From: a virus
Reading direction: 5' to 3' (one strand)
Virus record (IMG/VR): IMGVR_UViG_3300036045_000021
Coordinates: 1-48,436 of that record
Length of the DNA: 48,436 bases
Under the pieces are notes generated by a model. That model made no database searches. It was given only the letters and a program-made list of their open reading frames with translations, and had not been told where the DNA came from. Numbering within the stretch: the first letter of the stretch is position 1; each line of letters starts with the position of its first letter. The position numbers and the translations under genes were made by a program. Below are positions 1-6,704 of the stretch, piece after piece.

Positions 1-25
1 GGTTCAATTCCCGGCGCCTCCACCA
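1..25 (+). tRNA. 3' end of a tRNA or tmRNA gene (partial), probable phage attachment site
   Basis: The first 25 bases hold the end of the T stem (GG), a T loop TTCAATT, the 3' T-stem strand CCCGG, the acceptor strand CGCCTCC, discriminator A and an encoded CCA. The rest of the gene lies left of the window, so its identity is not fixed. An acceptor strand CGCCTCC followed by ACCA is compatible with tmRNA (ssrA) or tRNA-Ala carrying a G3-U70 pair, or with a GGAGGCG-starting tRNA such as Tyr. Phage genes start directly downstream, which is the usual arrangement for integration into an RNA-gene 3' end. No second copy of this end occurs in the window, so attR must be outside. Confidence 0.75.
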
Positions 26-62
26 AAAACCAGCACGAAAAAAGCCACTCCAGGAATGCGCG

Positions 63-100
63 TCAAGGAACGCATCAAGGAACCGTCACGAACTGTGACG
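63..100. promoter_or_regulatory. Direct repeats and palindrome beside the attachment site
   Basis: TCAAGGAAC occurs at 63-71 and again at 75-83, exactly 12 bp apart. It is followed at once by a perfect 6-bp inverted repeat, CGTCAC (84-89), spacer GAACT, GTGACG (95-100). Closely spaced direct repeats next to att are typical of arm-type integrase or excisionase sites, and a short palindrome is typical of a dimeric operator. The assignment to either role is inference from position. Confidence 0.35.
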
Positions 101-273
101 AATCTGGCCGCGCAAACCGGCTCCGAAAGAGCAAGCTCCTAGCCCTCGCTCAGATCGACCCAGACGGGGCCGCTCCAGGGCTGGCCGCATGCCGCGGCCT
201 GGACGCCGCGCTGATCGGGGATATGGCTCGGGTTGAGCGTCTGCTCGTCCGGGAGGCGAGCCGCCGTGGCTGA
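101..273 (+). other. Left-end stretch with an open frame lacking a clear start
   Basis: A frame stays open on the forward strand from near the att site to a TGA at 271-273, but has no ATG or GTG start except ATG 223, which would give only 16 residues. The stop overlaps the GTG of the next gene as GTGGCTGA, the same junction seen at 417-424 between the next two genes, so the frame may be translated and coupled. It could be the 3' end of a phage gene split by integration, or simple leader sequence. No RNA gene or convincing promoter was seen here. Confidence 0.25.
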
Positions 274-424
274 CCTCGCTTACACCTGCGAGCGGTGTGG
301 TCAGCGCTGCTCGGGAGAGCGTGGATCGCTTCTCGTGCTGCTGAGGCTGTGTTCCGAGTGCCAAGCGAAGCGCTATGCCAAGGGGCTAGCCGAGCAGCGC
401 CGAGCGGAGGTGCCGCGTGGCTGA
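266..424 (+). CDS. Small cysteine-pair (zinc-ribbon-like) phage protein
   Basis: This 52-residue protein carries two Cys pairs, CERC near the N-terminus and CSEC about 23 residues later, as in tiny zinc-ribbon proteins of phage early regions. GTG 266 was chosen because a clear GGGAGG lies at 251-256 with good spacing. The stop overlaps the GTG of the next gene by 8 bases (GTGGCTGA), indicating translational coupling. Function is unknown; nucleic-acid or protein binding through zinc is the natural guess. Its first residues (MAD) match those of the next gene, which may reflect an old local duplication of the start region. Confidence 0.5.
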   Translation: MADLAYTCERCGQRCSGERGSLLVLLRLCSECQAKRYAKGLAEQRRAEVPRG

Positions 425-635
425 CCCCACCTGCTTCCCCGGCTGTATCTGCAGCGACTGCACGGGGCACGCCCTGCGGCTCCCCGGAGCCGGCGTTCTG
501 CACGACGCGCGGCGCGCACAGCATAGAAAGTCTACCCCTACGCGCTCCGAGCTGCCAGAGCGCTCGCCAGTGCTGACGTTCTCATCCGAGCTCACGGCTC
601 GCCGCGCTGAAGCCCGAAAGGAGACCGACTGGTGA
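417..635 (+). CDS. Small Cys-rich hypothetical protein
   Basis: A 72-residue product starts with a compact Cys cluster (C6, C10, C12, C15, in the arrangement CFPGCICSDC) and continues as a basic, low-complexity tail. The GTG start overlaps the previous stop and has an SD-like GGAGG about 8 bases upstream. Its own stop overlaps the next GTG (TGGTGA). The cluster could bind one zinc ion. I do not recognise the family. The coupled spacing on both sides is the main reason to accept it as a gene. Confidence 0.45.
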   Translation: MADPTCFPGCICSDCTGHALRLPGAGVLHDARRAQHRKSTPTRSELPERSPVLTFSSELTARRAEARKETDW

Positions 636-844
636 GCGAACGGGTCATCTCCCTATTCGAGCGGCGCAAGCGCGCTCTGCACGAGCGCCGCACGGTCGAG
701 GCAGAGGCGCTTCCGGGTTTGGTCGTGCTCCGGACTGCCGGGCAGATGGCTCGACTCACGCCTGCTGCGGCTCGCACGCTGGCGAGCAACCTGCTGCACC
801 TAGCGGAGCTCGCCGAGCGACCTCCGGAGGAGCCGTGGCAGTGA
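632..844 (+). CDS. Small helical hypothetical protein
   Basis: This 70-residue protein is charged and mostly helical, with no Cys, membrane segment or recognisable motif. GTG 632 follows an AAAGGAG Shine-Dalgarno sequence with good spacing and overlaps the preceding stop. The 3' end overlaps the start of the sigma-like gene. It belongs to the run of four short coupled early genes, where phages often keep regulators and host take-over proteins, but no specific role can be read from its sequence. Confidence 0.5.
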   Translation: MSERVISLFERRKRALHERRTVEAEALPGLVVLRTAGQMARLTPAAARTLASNLLHLAELAERPPEEPWQ

Positions 845-1029
845 TGGCCAGAAATCAACGACTCGCCGACTGCGCTATTCGCACTCAAGAGGAGGTAGCG
901 CGTGAACTGGGCATCAGTCGTGCGCGAGTGGGTCAGCTCGAGCAATCCGCGCTCCGGAAGCTGCGTAGGGCGCTGACACTGCAACAGTACCGGCGGCTGC
1001 GGCTGCCGCGGGTGAGGACAGAACCATGA
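841..1029 (+). CDS. Sigma-70 region 4-like HTH DNA-binding protein
   Basis: The 62-residue product is almost entirely one helix-turn-helix. The stretch TQEEVARELGISRARVGQLE followed by QSALRKLRRAL matches the region 4.2 fold of RpoD-type sigma factors, where the equivalent helix reads the -35 box and ends in a KALRKLR-like helix. Regions 2 and 3 are absent, so it cannot be a complete sigma factor. Possible starts are GTG 835, GTG 841 and ATG 844; 841 gives the best spacing to GGAGGAG at 826-832. Its stop overlaps the initiator start (ATGA). Likely roles are transcription activation or appropriation of host polymerase; this is inference from the fold. Confidence 0.7.
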   Translation: MMARNQRLADCAIRTQEEVARELGISRARVGQLEQSALRKLRRALTLQQYRRLRLPRVRTEP

Positions 1030-2075
1030 GACACACTCGCTTCGAACTCGGCTTTCCCCGCAATCGCAAGGTTTCGAGGCTGAGCGATGCGGCGTTCCGC
1101 TTGTGGACGAGCGCTATAGATCACGCGCGAGAGCAGCGCACGGATGGCCGAATCGAGCCAGGCGACCTACTGGTTATCCCGCGAGGTGGCGGAGCGGTCT
1201 CCTGGAAGCCGTCGGTCGTCAAGGAATTGGTGGACGCAGGTCTCTGGGACACCGAGAAAGGCGGGTGGAAAATTCACAACTTTCTAGTCTGGCAGGACTC
1301 CAAGGCGCAGGTGGACCGTGCGCGAGAACAAGCTAGGGGACGAATGGCCAACGTTCGCGCGAACAGAGCGCGCGGTTCTCCAGAAGTTCACGCGAACAGT
1401 TCGCCTGATGTTCGCGCGAACTTAGAAAGAACTTCGCGAGAAGTTCGCGTTGGATCGTCTGATTCTGATTCTGCTTCTTCTTCTGATTCTGATCAGGTTT
1501 TCGATCCGGAATCAGGTACTCAGGAAATCTCTCCGCGCGCGCACGAGGGTCCTGGTACCGCCAACGCCGTGAAACGAATAGCGAATCTCGAAGATGCGCT
1601 CAGGTTGCCCGTGCAGGAAAGGGCCATATTCACCGAAGAAAACCGGCATTTGGCGGAGTGGTTACGGCCCGAGGCGTGGCCGGAAGTCCGATCCGTTGCG
1701 CATGCCCTGCACGCTGCAAACCGTGGAAATGGGGCGCCAAAACTGGGCTCCTACGCGGCCGATTCTGGTGTCCGGAGGGTGGTCGAGCTCTACGCCGCCG
1801 GGTTCACCGAGCACGAGCTCGAGGCGCTTTGCGCGACCGTCGTGCTCGAAAAATGGTGGACCGAGGGCGGCAAACCCAAGTCGCTGGGGGCCCTGACGGT
1901 CGAGGTTTGCCGTCGCGCAACGGCGGCTCCCGGAGCGCTGGAGCACGCCCAACGCGAGGCCGAACTCGACCCAAGCGAGCGCGAACGCATCCGAAGACTG
2001 GCCGACAAGCACCGGCCCAAGCCGGTCGCAGCGGTCGGTTCCGTGACCCCGGCGCTGGGTCGAGGAGGTTCATGA
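1026..2075 (+). CDS. Phage replication initiator-like protein (lambda O-like organisation)
   Basis: A 349-residue protein. The N-terminal ~100 residues resemble the winged-helix domain of phage replisome organisers: a short basic start, SDAAFRLWTSAIDHA, a segment on fixed function or grade (GRIEPGDL), then a VVKELVDAGLWD helix and a WKIHNFLVWQ strand. Residues ~110-160 form a low-complexity linker containing four V(R/H)AN-type repeats followed by Ser/Asp runs. The remaining ~190 residues form a helical domain. The linker DNA carries palindromic iterons, like the origin within lambda O. It would bind the origin and recruit helicase, possibly from the host, as no helicase gene is seen. ATG overlaps the upstream stop. 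Confidence 0.65.
   Translation: MRHTRFELGFPRNRKVSRLSDAAFRLWTSAIDHAREQRTDGRIEPGDLLVIPRGGGAVSWKPSVVKELVDAGLWDTEKGGWKIHNFLVWQDSKAQVDRAREQARGRMANVRANRARGSPEVHANSSPDVRANLERTSREVRVGSSDSDSASSSDSDQVFDPESGTQEISPRAHEGPGTANAVKRIANLEDALRLPVQERAIFTEENRHLAEWLRPEAWPEVRSVAHALHAANRGNGAPKLGSYAADSGVRRVVELYAAGFTEHELEALCATVVLEKWWTEGGKPKSLGALTVEVCRRATAAPGALEHAQREAELDPSERERIRRLADKHRPKPVAAVGSVTPALGRGGS
1353..1449. repeat. Palindromic iterons inside the initiator gene, candidate replication origin
   Basis: The perfect palindrome GTTCGCGCGAAC occurs at 1353-1364 and 1410-1421, and a near copy GTTCACGCGAAC occurs at 1386-1397. A fourth related inverted repeat (AACTTC, 4-nt loop, GAAGTT) lies at 1430-1445 and runs into GTTCGCG. 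The three 12-mers are in the same reading frame and encode V(R/H)AN. They are followed by a noticeably AT-richer, TCT/GAT-rich stretch at about 1455-1545. Iterons plus an AT-rich flank within the initiator gene is the known organisation of the lambda origin; function here is inferred. Confidence 0.6.
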
Positions 2076-2452
2076 TGGGCTGTGAGCAATACCCGTACGA
2101 CCCGCGCGCGCGCGTCGAGCATCTCGTCGGGCTGGAGAAGCTCCGCGCCGTGGCGGACCGCGAACTGGCGGCTCAATTGTTCCGGCTGTACCTCCACCTG
2201 GAGGCGGCGGAAGCAGACGGTCGAGCTGGAGCGTGGCGAACGCGCGATCAGAAAGCCAAGGAGGCAGCCGAGCTCAGCGAGCTGCAGAGCCTGGCCAAAG
2301 CGGCGTTTGACGGTGCGTACGGCCCCGCCGCAAAGGCCCTCGCGGCGCAGATGCTGGTCGATGACCAGACTTGGGGCAGGCCGCGTCGAACCGACCTACC
2401 CTCGCTGCGGGCCTTCAAGGCATCGCTCCAGGAACTTCGGAGGCATCCGTGA
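2075..2452 (+). CDS. Hypothetical early phage protein
   Basis: A 125-residue, mostly helical, Ala/Leu/Glu-rich protein with no recognised domain. ATG 2075 is preferred over ATG 2072 because GAGGAGG at 2062-2068 then has suitable spacing. The start overlaps the initiator stop (ATGATG). It lies between the initiator and further helical accessory genes, where phages commonly keep helicase loaders or host-interaction proteins, but the sequence gives no direct support for such a role: no Walker motif, zinc site or HTH is evident. Confidence 0.55.
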   Translation: MGCEQYPYDPRARVEHLVGLEKLRAVADRELAAQLFRLYLHLEAAEADGRAGAWRTRDQKAKEAAELSELQSLAKAAFDGAYGPAAKALAAQMLVDDQTWGRPRRTDLPSLRAFKASLQELRRHP

Positions 2453-3256
2453 ATGGACGATCTGTTGGCCTACGCGCTGGAGGTAGCGACCAAGGCGGCT
2501 CGCAACATCGGCGGGACCATTCGCGAGGTCGGCAAGCGCACCAAGAGTCAGGCGTACCTGTACGGGGCGCTTCGGAGGCGCTTTCCCGCCGCCTCGGAGG
2601 ACGCCATCCGAAATGCCCTGCACTGGCTTCGCCACGACGCTCCGGATGCCGACTTCACGACCACCCCACGGCGCCCCACCCTCGGACGAGAGCCGGCTTC
2701 AGACGCATGCTGGGCACAGCGAGCGGCTCAATTGGCGCAGGTGGTCGAGTGCAGCTCGCCGGAGGAGCTGCTCGACCTCGCCCGGGCGCGCCTCAGCTGG
2801 CGACGGAACTTCACAATCCAGGTCCTGGTTGCGGCCGAGGACGCTGGCCTCTTGGTCTACGAGGCCCACTGCTGGGCCAGGAGTAACGAGATGACAAAGT
2901 CCAAGCTCAAGACGATCCGAATAGAGCGAACCCTGCCCTGTCACCTCACCCCAGAAGAATCCCACCAGGCGAGCATGGCAGCGGCCGAGAAGCTGCTCGA
3001 GCGCGAGAGGCTCGAAGCCAAACTCCGGGCCGTCACGGCCGAGCTCCGCGCACGCATCAAGGAGTCCCAAAAAGAACTGTACCGCCTGCTGCTCCAGAGC
3101 GCCCAGCAAAAGGCCGAGCGCCCCGTAGAGTGCGAGCAACGCATCAACTACCGCTTGGGTACGTGCGAAATCGTCCGCCTCGACACCGGGGAAATTGTCG
3201 AGGCGAGAGCTCTTACGCCCGACGAGCGCCAGCTTGAGCTGGGGGCGGTGGGTTGA
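2453..3256 (+). CDS. Two-part hypothetical protein with a strong internal start
   Basis: The 267-residue frame has two distinct parts. Residues 1-146 form a basic helical domain of unknown type. Residues 147-267 resemble a small stand-alone phage protein family: a polar start, a long coiled coil rich in Glu/Leu/Lys (roughly residues 165-210), then a Cys-containing strand segment with RLDTGEIVEARALTPDERQ. ATG 2891 begins the second part and has GGAG 8 bases upstream, so a 121-residue product may be made alone as well as within the longer protein. The gene starts 1 base after the previous stop and overlaps the next ATG. Confidence 0.55.
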   Translation: MDDLLAYALEVATKAARNIGGTIREVGKRTKSQAYLYGALRRRFPAASEDAIRNALHWLRHDAPDADFTTTPRRPTLGREPASDACWAQRAAQLAQVVECSSPEELLDLARARLSWRRNFTIQVLVAAEDAGLLVYEAHCWARSNEMTKSKLKTIRIERTLPCHLTPEESHQASMAAAEKLLERERLEAKLRAVTAELRARIKESQKELYRLLLQSAQQKAERPVECEQRINYRLGTCEIVRLDTGEIVEARALTPDERQLELGAVG

Positions 3257-3501
3257 TGGGTCCGGACGAACGTGCCGCGCAGCGGCGACTCGATATGCAA
3301 GCGCGCGGACCGTCCAGCTACGAACAGCGAGCCTGTTTGGGCAAGCACACGCATCCGACACGCAAAGCCGCTCGGCAACTGGCTCGTCAGGTGCGTGGTC
3401 GCGGCCACGGCACGCAGGTACCCTATCGCTGTCCGCACTGCGGGCTGTTCCATCTGACCACCAAGCTCCCCGGTCATGCGCCCGCGCGCGATGGCCACTG
3501 A
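3256..3501 (+). CDS. Small zinc-finger-like protein
   Basis: An 81-residue, strongly basic protein whose C-terminal half has a single YRCPHCGLFHLTT motif, as in small phage zinc-ribbon proteins in which CxxC plus nearby His ligands bind zinc. ATG 3256 overlaps the previous stop (TGATG); a TTG three bases earlier is less likely. It may bind nucleic acid. It sits at the end of the early gene run just before the repeat-rich Ala protein, with which its stop region overlaps. Confidence 0.55.
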   Translation: MGPDERAAQRRLDMQARGPSSYEQRACLGKHTHPTRKAARQLARQVRGRGHGTQVPYRCPHCGLFHLTTKLPGHAPARDGH

Positions 3502-3523
3502 GCAACAAAAGAGACAACGAATA

Positions 3524-4618
3524 ATGACCCAGCACACCAACATCACCCGCCACGAAGTCGAAACCGCCCTCGCCCGAATCGGCAAGACGCTGCCTAAGTT
3601 CTACGACGACGAATATTTCGCGCAGCTCTGCTTGCGCGGCGGAAAAGGCAATGGCGAGGCCGGCAACCGCTGCAGCATTCAAGAACGGCGGGCCTGGGAG
3701 CAGCTTCAAGCCGACAGGGACCAGATCCCGGAGACTGACTGTCCGGTAGTGGGTCGGTTCATCATTGGGTTCCAGGACCCCATCACGGACCAGTACGTGC
3801 GGACACGTCTCATGGCACCACGCCTGCTCAGACTCATCGGGAGTAGGAGCACACCGGAGGTCGAGGAACGGCGTAGGTTTATTGCGCTGGACTGGGCGAT
3901 TCGTGAAGGTGCCGTAGCCTGGCTCGAGCTTGCGCCATCTCTCGCTGAATATGCGGCCCAATTGAGGGCCCTGCCAGAGATTCTGGGCGACGCTGACCTA
4001 TACGAGGCTCGCAAAATCACAAGCGCGGCGCGAGCGGTAGCCAAGACCATCCGCGCGGGCAAGGTGCGCGAGCTGCGCGACAAGCTGATACCAGCCATCA
4101 AAGCGGAGGTCGAGAAGCGTGGGCTAAAGGCCGCTGCCGATATCGCTGTCGATATCGCTGCCGATATCGCTGCCGATATCGCTGCTGTTGCCGCTGCCGA
4201 CACGGCTGTCGTTGCCGCTGCGGTTGTTGCTGCCGCTGCGGTTGCCGCTGCTAATGTCGTTACCGCTGTTGTTGCCACTGCCGTTGCCGATGCCGCTACC
4301 GCTGTTGTTGTCACTGCCGTTGCCGATGCCGCTACCGCTGCCGCTGCTGATGCCGCTGTGGCAACCGTTGCCGTTGCCGATCCCGTTGCCTGGCACCAAG
4401 TCTACACATCCGTTTCCCGGTCCCTGGGCGAGAACGAAGAGTGGCTGCGGTGGCGTGAGAAGTTTCTGACTTCGGTGCGCGACACTCGCCTAGCGGCGTG
4501 GGAGAGCGGCGCGCGCTGCATCGATCGGATGCTGGATGTCCGGGACGACCGTCACGTCCAGGTGGTGGACAGTTCGTTTCTTGGTAACAGTTGGGAAGCG
4601 GATGGAAGCGTTGGATAA
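3524..4618 (+). CDS. Accessory protein with a large Ala/Val-rich repeat domain
   Basis: The 364-residue product has three parts. Residues ~1-200 are a globular region with a conserved-looking N-terminus (RIGKTLPKFYDDEYFAQLC), several Trp and Arg residues and helices. Residues ~203-290 are nearly pure Ala, Val, Ile, Asp and Thr, encoded by tandem 12-bp and 36-bp repeats. The final ~75 residues are a Trp-rich globular tail. The middle is hydrophobic but has regular Asp and no long uninterrupted apolar run, so a repeat solenoid or helical linker is as likely as a membrane anchor. Alternative start ATG 3491 has no SD. Function unknown. Homologues would be expected to differ in repeat number. Confidence 0.6.
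   Translation: MTQHTNITRHEVETALARIGKTLPKFYDDEYFAQLCLRGGKGNGEAGNRCSIQERRAWEQLQADRDQIPETDCPVVGRFIIGFQDPITDQYVRTRLMAPRLLRLIGSRSTPEVEERRRFIALDWAIREGAVAWLELAPSLAEYAAQLRALPEILGDADLYEARKITSAARAVAKTIRAGKVRELRDKLIPAIKAEVEKRGLKAAADIAVDIAADIAADIAAVAAADTAVVAAAVVAAAAVAAANVVTAVVATAVADAATAVVVTAVADAATAAAADAAVATVAVADPVAWHQVYTSVSRSLGENEEWLRWREKFLTSVRDTRLAAWESGARCIDRMLDVRDDRHVQVVDSSFLGNSWEADGSVG
4129..4390 (+). repeat. Tandem 12-bp and 36-bp coding repeats (VNTR-like)
   Basis: The unit GATATCGCTGCC repeats about four times from 4138 to ~4186, giving several EcoRV sites in a row. It degrades into GCTGTTGCC/GTTGCCGCT variants to ~4390. Within this, ACTGCCGTTGCCGATGCCGC at 4277 is repeated at 4313 as part of an approximately 36-bp tandem duplication. 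All units are multiples of three, so gain or loss keeps the frame. Slipped-strand expansion is the likely origin. Confidence 0.8.
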
Positions 4619-5147
4619 GTCCAAGCGAGCCAGGAAACCGAAGGCGAAGGCCGAGGCGAAGAGAGGCAACGTCCCTGAGGGCGCGCTGGAGTTCGACGAC
4701 GATGGCAAGCTCATCCCGCCGCGGATCACGAAGCAGCGGAGAATCTTCACCATTGCGCTGCTGATGGCGGAAGGAGAGTGGCGCCCGTCGCTCGCGAAGG
4801 ACCTGGCTGGTGAGTGGAAGCTCGAGCCAAAGACCGTGCAGCACTACTCAGCCGAGGCTGGCCGGCTCGTCACCTACACAGCCGACCAGCGCGAGACCCT
4901 GGTGAAGGTTGCCCGTCTGCGGCTGCGACAGATTGGGCTCGAGGACGGGCCGGACCGCGTGCAGGCCTGGCGCACACTGCTCGAGAACCTCGGCGAGCTC
5001 CGCCAGCAGCACACCGTGCGTCACGCGCCCACCGACTACGACGGCTGGACCCAGGCGGAGATCGAGGAGTACGTCCTCAGCGGCCGGTACCCCGATCGCC
5101 TGAAAGGGGCGAAAGCGCCGTCACCGGATGGCACAGGCCAGCCATGA
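4602..5147 (+). CDS. Putative terminase small subunit / DNA-packaging protein
   Basis: A 181-residue protein immediately before, and overlapping by 20 bases, the large terminase. It starts with a Lys/Arg-rich N-terminus, then has a helix-turn-helix-like stretch around residues 55-85 (LAKDLAGEWKLEPKTVQHYS) and an acidic C-terminal half. Small terminases bind pac or cos DNA through an N-terminal HTH and stimulate the large subunit, which this layout fits. ATG 4602 was chosen because it begins the basic region and overlaps the previous stop; longer starts would add residues lying wholly within the upstream gene. The assignment rests on position and HTH, not on a specific family match. Confidence 0.55.
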   Translation: MEALDKSKRARKPKAKAEAKRGNVPEGALEFDDDGKLIPPRITKQRRIFTIALLMAEGEWRPSLAKDLAGEWKLEPKTVQHYSAEAGRLVTYTADQRETLVKVARLRLRQIGLEDGPDRVQAWRTLLENLGELRQQHTVRHAPTDYDGWTQAEIEEYVLSGRYPDRLKGAKAPSPDGTGQP

Positions 5148-6669
5148 GCTCATCGAACGTGCGCGAGCGCGGCGGTACCTGACCGAGCTGCAGACACGCG
5201 AGGACCTGCTCCGATACATCCCGTTCGTGACGCCAGAGTACGTGGCCCCGGTCGCGCTGGCGCCCATCTGCGCGCTGTTCGACCGCATCATGCGGGGCGA
5301 GCAGGTATTCGCCTGCATCCAGGCCCCGCCGCGCCACGGCAAGAGCCACGTGCTTTTTCACGGGGTGGCGCGCCTCCTGCGCTGGCGGCCGCGCACGCGT
5401 GTCGGGTACGTCTCGTACAACGAGATCATCGCGGCTCAGCAAAGCCGCGAAGCGTGGCAGGTGGCAGCGCGGGCAGGGGTCGTGTTCGAGAGTCCCGCCA
5501 AGCACGGAGGGGTGAGAGTCGATCCGAGCGCGAGTGTGAGGCACTGGCAGACGGCCGCGGGAGGGGGCTTCCAGGCCGTGGGTCGTCACGGAGGCATCGT
5601 AGGGACCGGCGTGGACTTGCTGATCAGCGACGACCCGATCAAGGAGCGCGCAGAGGCGGAGAGCCCGGCCTTTCGGGATAGCGTCTGGCAGGCGTTCACG
5701 GACAGTCAATTCACGCGGCGCGAGCCAGGCGCCTCGGTGCTGGTCTGTCACCAGCGCTGGAACGACGACGATCTGATTGCACGCGTGCTCCGGCTGGCCG
5801 AGGAAAATCCCAACGCGCCGCGATTCGAACTGGTCTCGCTGCCGGCACTCAACGAGCACAACGAGCCGCTGTGGCCGGAGCGCTTCGACGTACACGCGCT
5901 AGCCCAGATTCGTGCCGTCGTGGGCGAGCATACCTGGTGGGGGCAGTTCATGCAGGCGCCCCGTCCGAAGGGCGGGAGTCTGTTTGGCGAGGCGGCGCGC
6001 TACCCAGGCAAGGCGCAGCTCATCGGCCGCCGGGTAGTCATCAGCGTCGATGCCGCCGGCACGGCCAAGACGAGCGCCGACCATACCGCCATCACGATCA
6101 CGGTCTACTGGCGGCAGGAATGGGTGAGCCCAGACGGCACGCGGCTACCCGGGATGCTGCACGGCCAAGTGCTGCGCTGCTACCGATTCCAGCTCGAGAC
6201 TCCCGACGTCGTACGGGTCCTCGACCAGCTGCAGCGCGATTGGCCGGGCGCTCCGGTCGTGATCGAGAGCCAAGGAGGCTCAGGGCAAACGACGGCGCAG
6301 ACGCTTCGTCGGCTCCAGCCTGCTCTGCGCATCACCGAGGTGCCGCGCACGGTCGACAAGTTCACGGCAGCTCAGCCGTGCGCGGCTGGCTGGAACCAGG
6401 GGCGGCTCATGGCGCCGCTGCAGCACGACACCTCGCTCGATTCCGTGGCGCTGCAGAAGCTCCTGCGGCAGCTGGGTGTCTGGGACGAAGGGCAATGGCT
6501 AGCGCCCTACCTGAAGGAGTTTGCGCGCTTCACAGGGCTGGCCGGCGGCGAAGATGACCAGGTGGATGCAACGGTGCACGGTTGGGACTTCGCGGAGGCT
6601 ATGTCGATGGGCAGCGCACAGAGGCCCGTGCGAGGGCCGCGGAAGGCGGCTCAGACGGGCGGGTTCTAG
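5128..6669 (+). CDS. terL: Terminase large subunit (packaging ATPase/nuclease)
   Basis: A 513-residue packaging motor that cuts concatemeric DNA and pumps it into the prohead. The ATPase domain shows a Walker A-like APPRHGKS (residues 66-73) and Walker B VDLLISDD (162-169). The RNase H-like nuclease domain starts near residue 305 with VISVDAAGTAK, and the last part has the conserved GGEDDQVDA acidic cluster that supplies nuclease metal ligands. Length and motif order match phage terminases of the Mu gp28/T4-like class. It overlaps the putative small subunit. The portal normally follows, but here a 7-kb appendage and sulfatase island intervenes. Confidence 0.95.
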   Translation: MAQASHELIERARARRYLTELQTREDLLRYIPFVTPEYVAPVALAPICALFDRIMRGEQVFACIQAPPRHGKSHVLFHGVARLLRWRPRTRVGYVSYNEIIAAQQSREAWQVAARAGVVFESPAKHGGVRVDPSASVRHWQTAAGGGFQAVGRHGGIVGTGVDLLISDDPIKERAEAESPAFRDSVWQAFTDSQFTRREPGASVLVCHQRWNDDDLIARVLRLAEENPNAPRFELVSLPALNEHNEPLWPERFDVHALAQIRAVVGEHTWWGQFMQAPRPKGGSLFGEAARYPGKAQLIGRRVVISVDAAGTAKTSADHTAITITVYWRQEWVSPDGTRLPGMLHGQVLRCYRFQLETPDVVRVLDQLQRDWPGAPVVIESQGGSGQTTAQTLRRLQPALRITEVPRTVDKFTAAQPCAAGWNQGRLMAPLQHDTSLDSVALQKLLRQLGVWDEGQWLAPYLKEFARFTGLAGGEDDQVDATVHGWDFAEAMSMGSAQRPVRGPRKAAQTGGF

Positions 6670-6704
6670 GGGTCAGCGGGGCTCCAGGACCGCACAACGA
6701 GCGC

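Noticed and set aside
2699-3961. 420-residue reverse-strand open frame
   Set aside because: It spans several coupled forward genes, has no SD or recognisable domain, and its composition is that of an antisense shadow in high-GC DNA.
4138-4390. Possible CRISPR array
   Set aside because: Units are directly adjacent, have no spacers, and keep the reading frame of a protein.
3706-4399. Reverse-strand Ala/Thr- or Ser/Gly-rich frames opposite the repeat gene
   Set aside because: They arise from the same tandem repeats read backwards; the forward frame has conserved ends and coupled neighbours.
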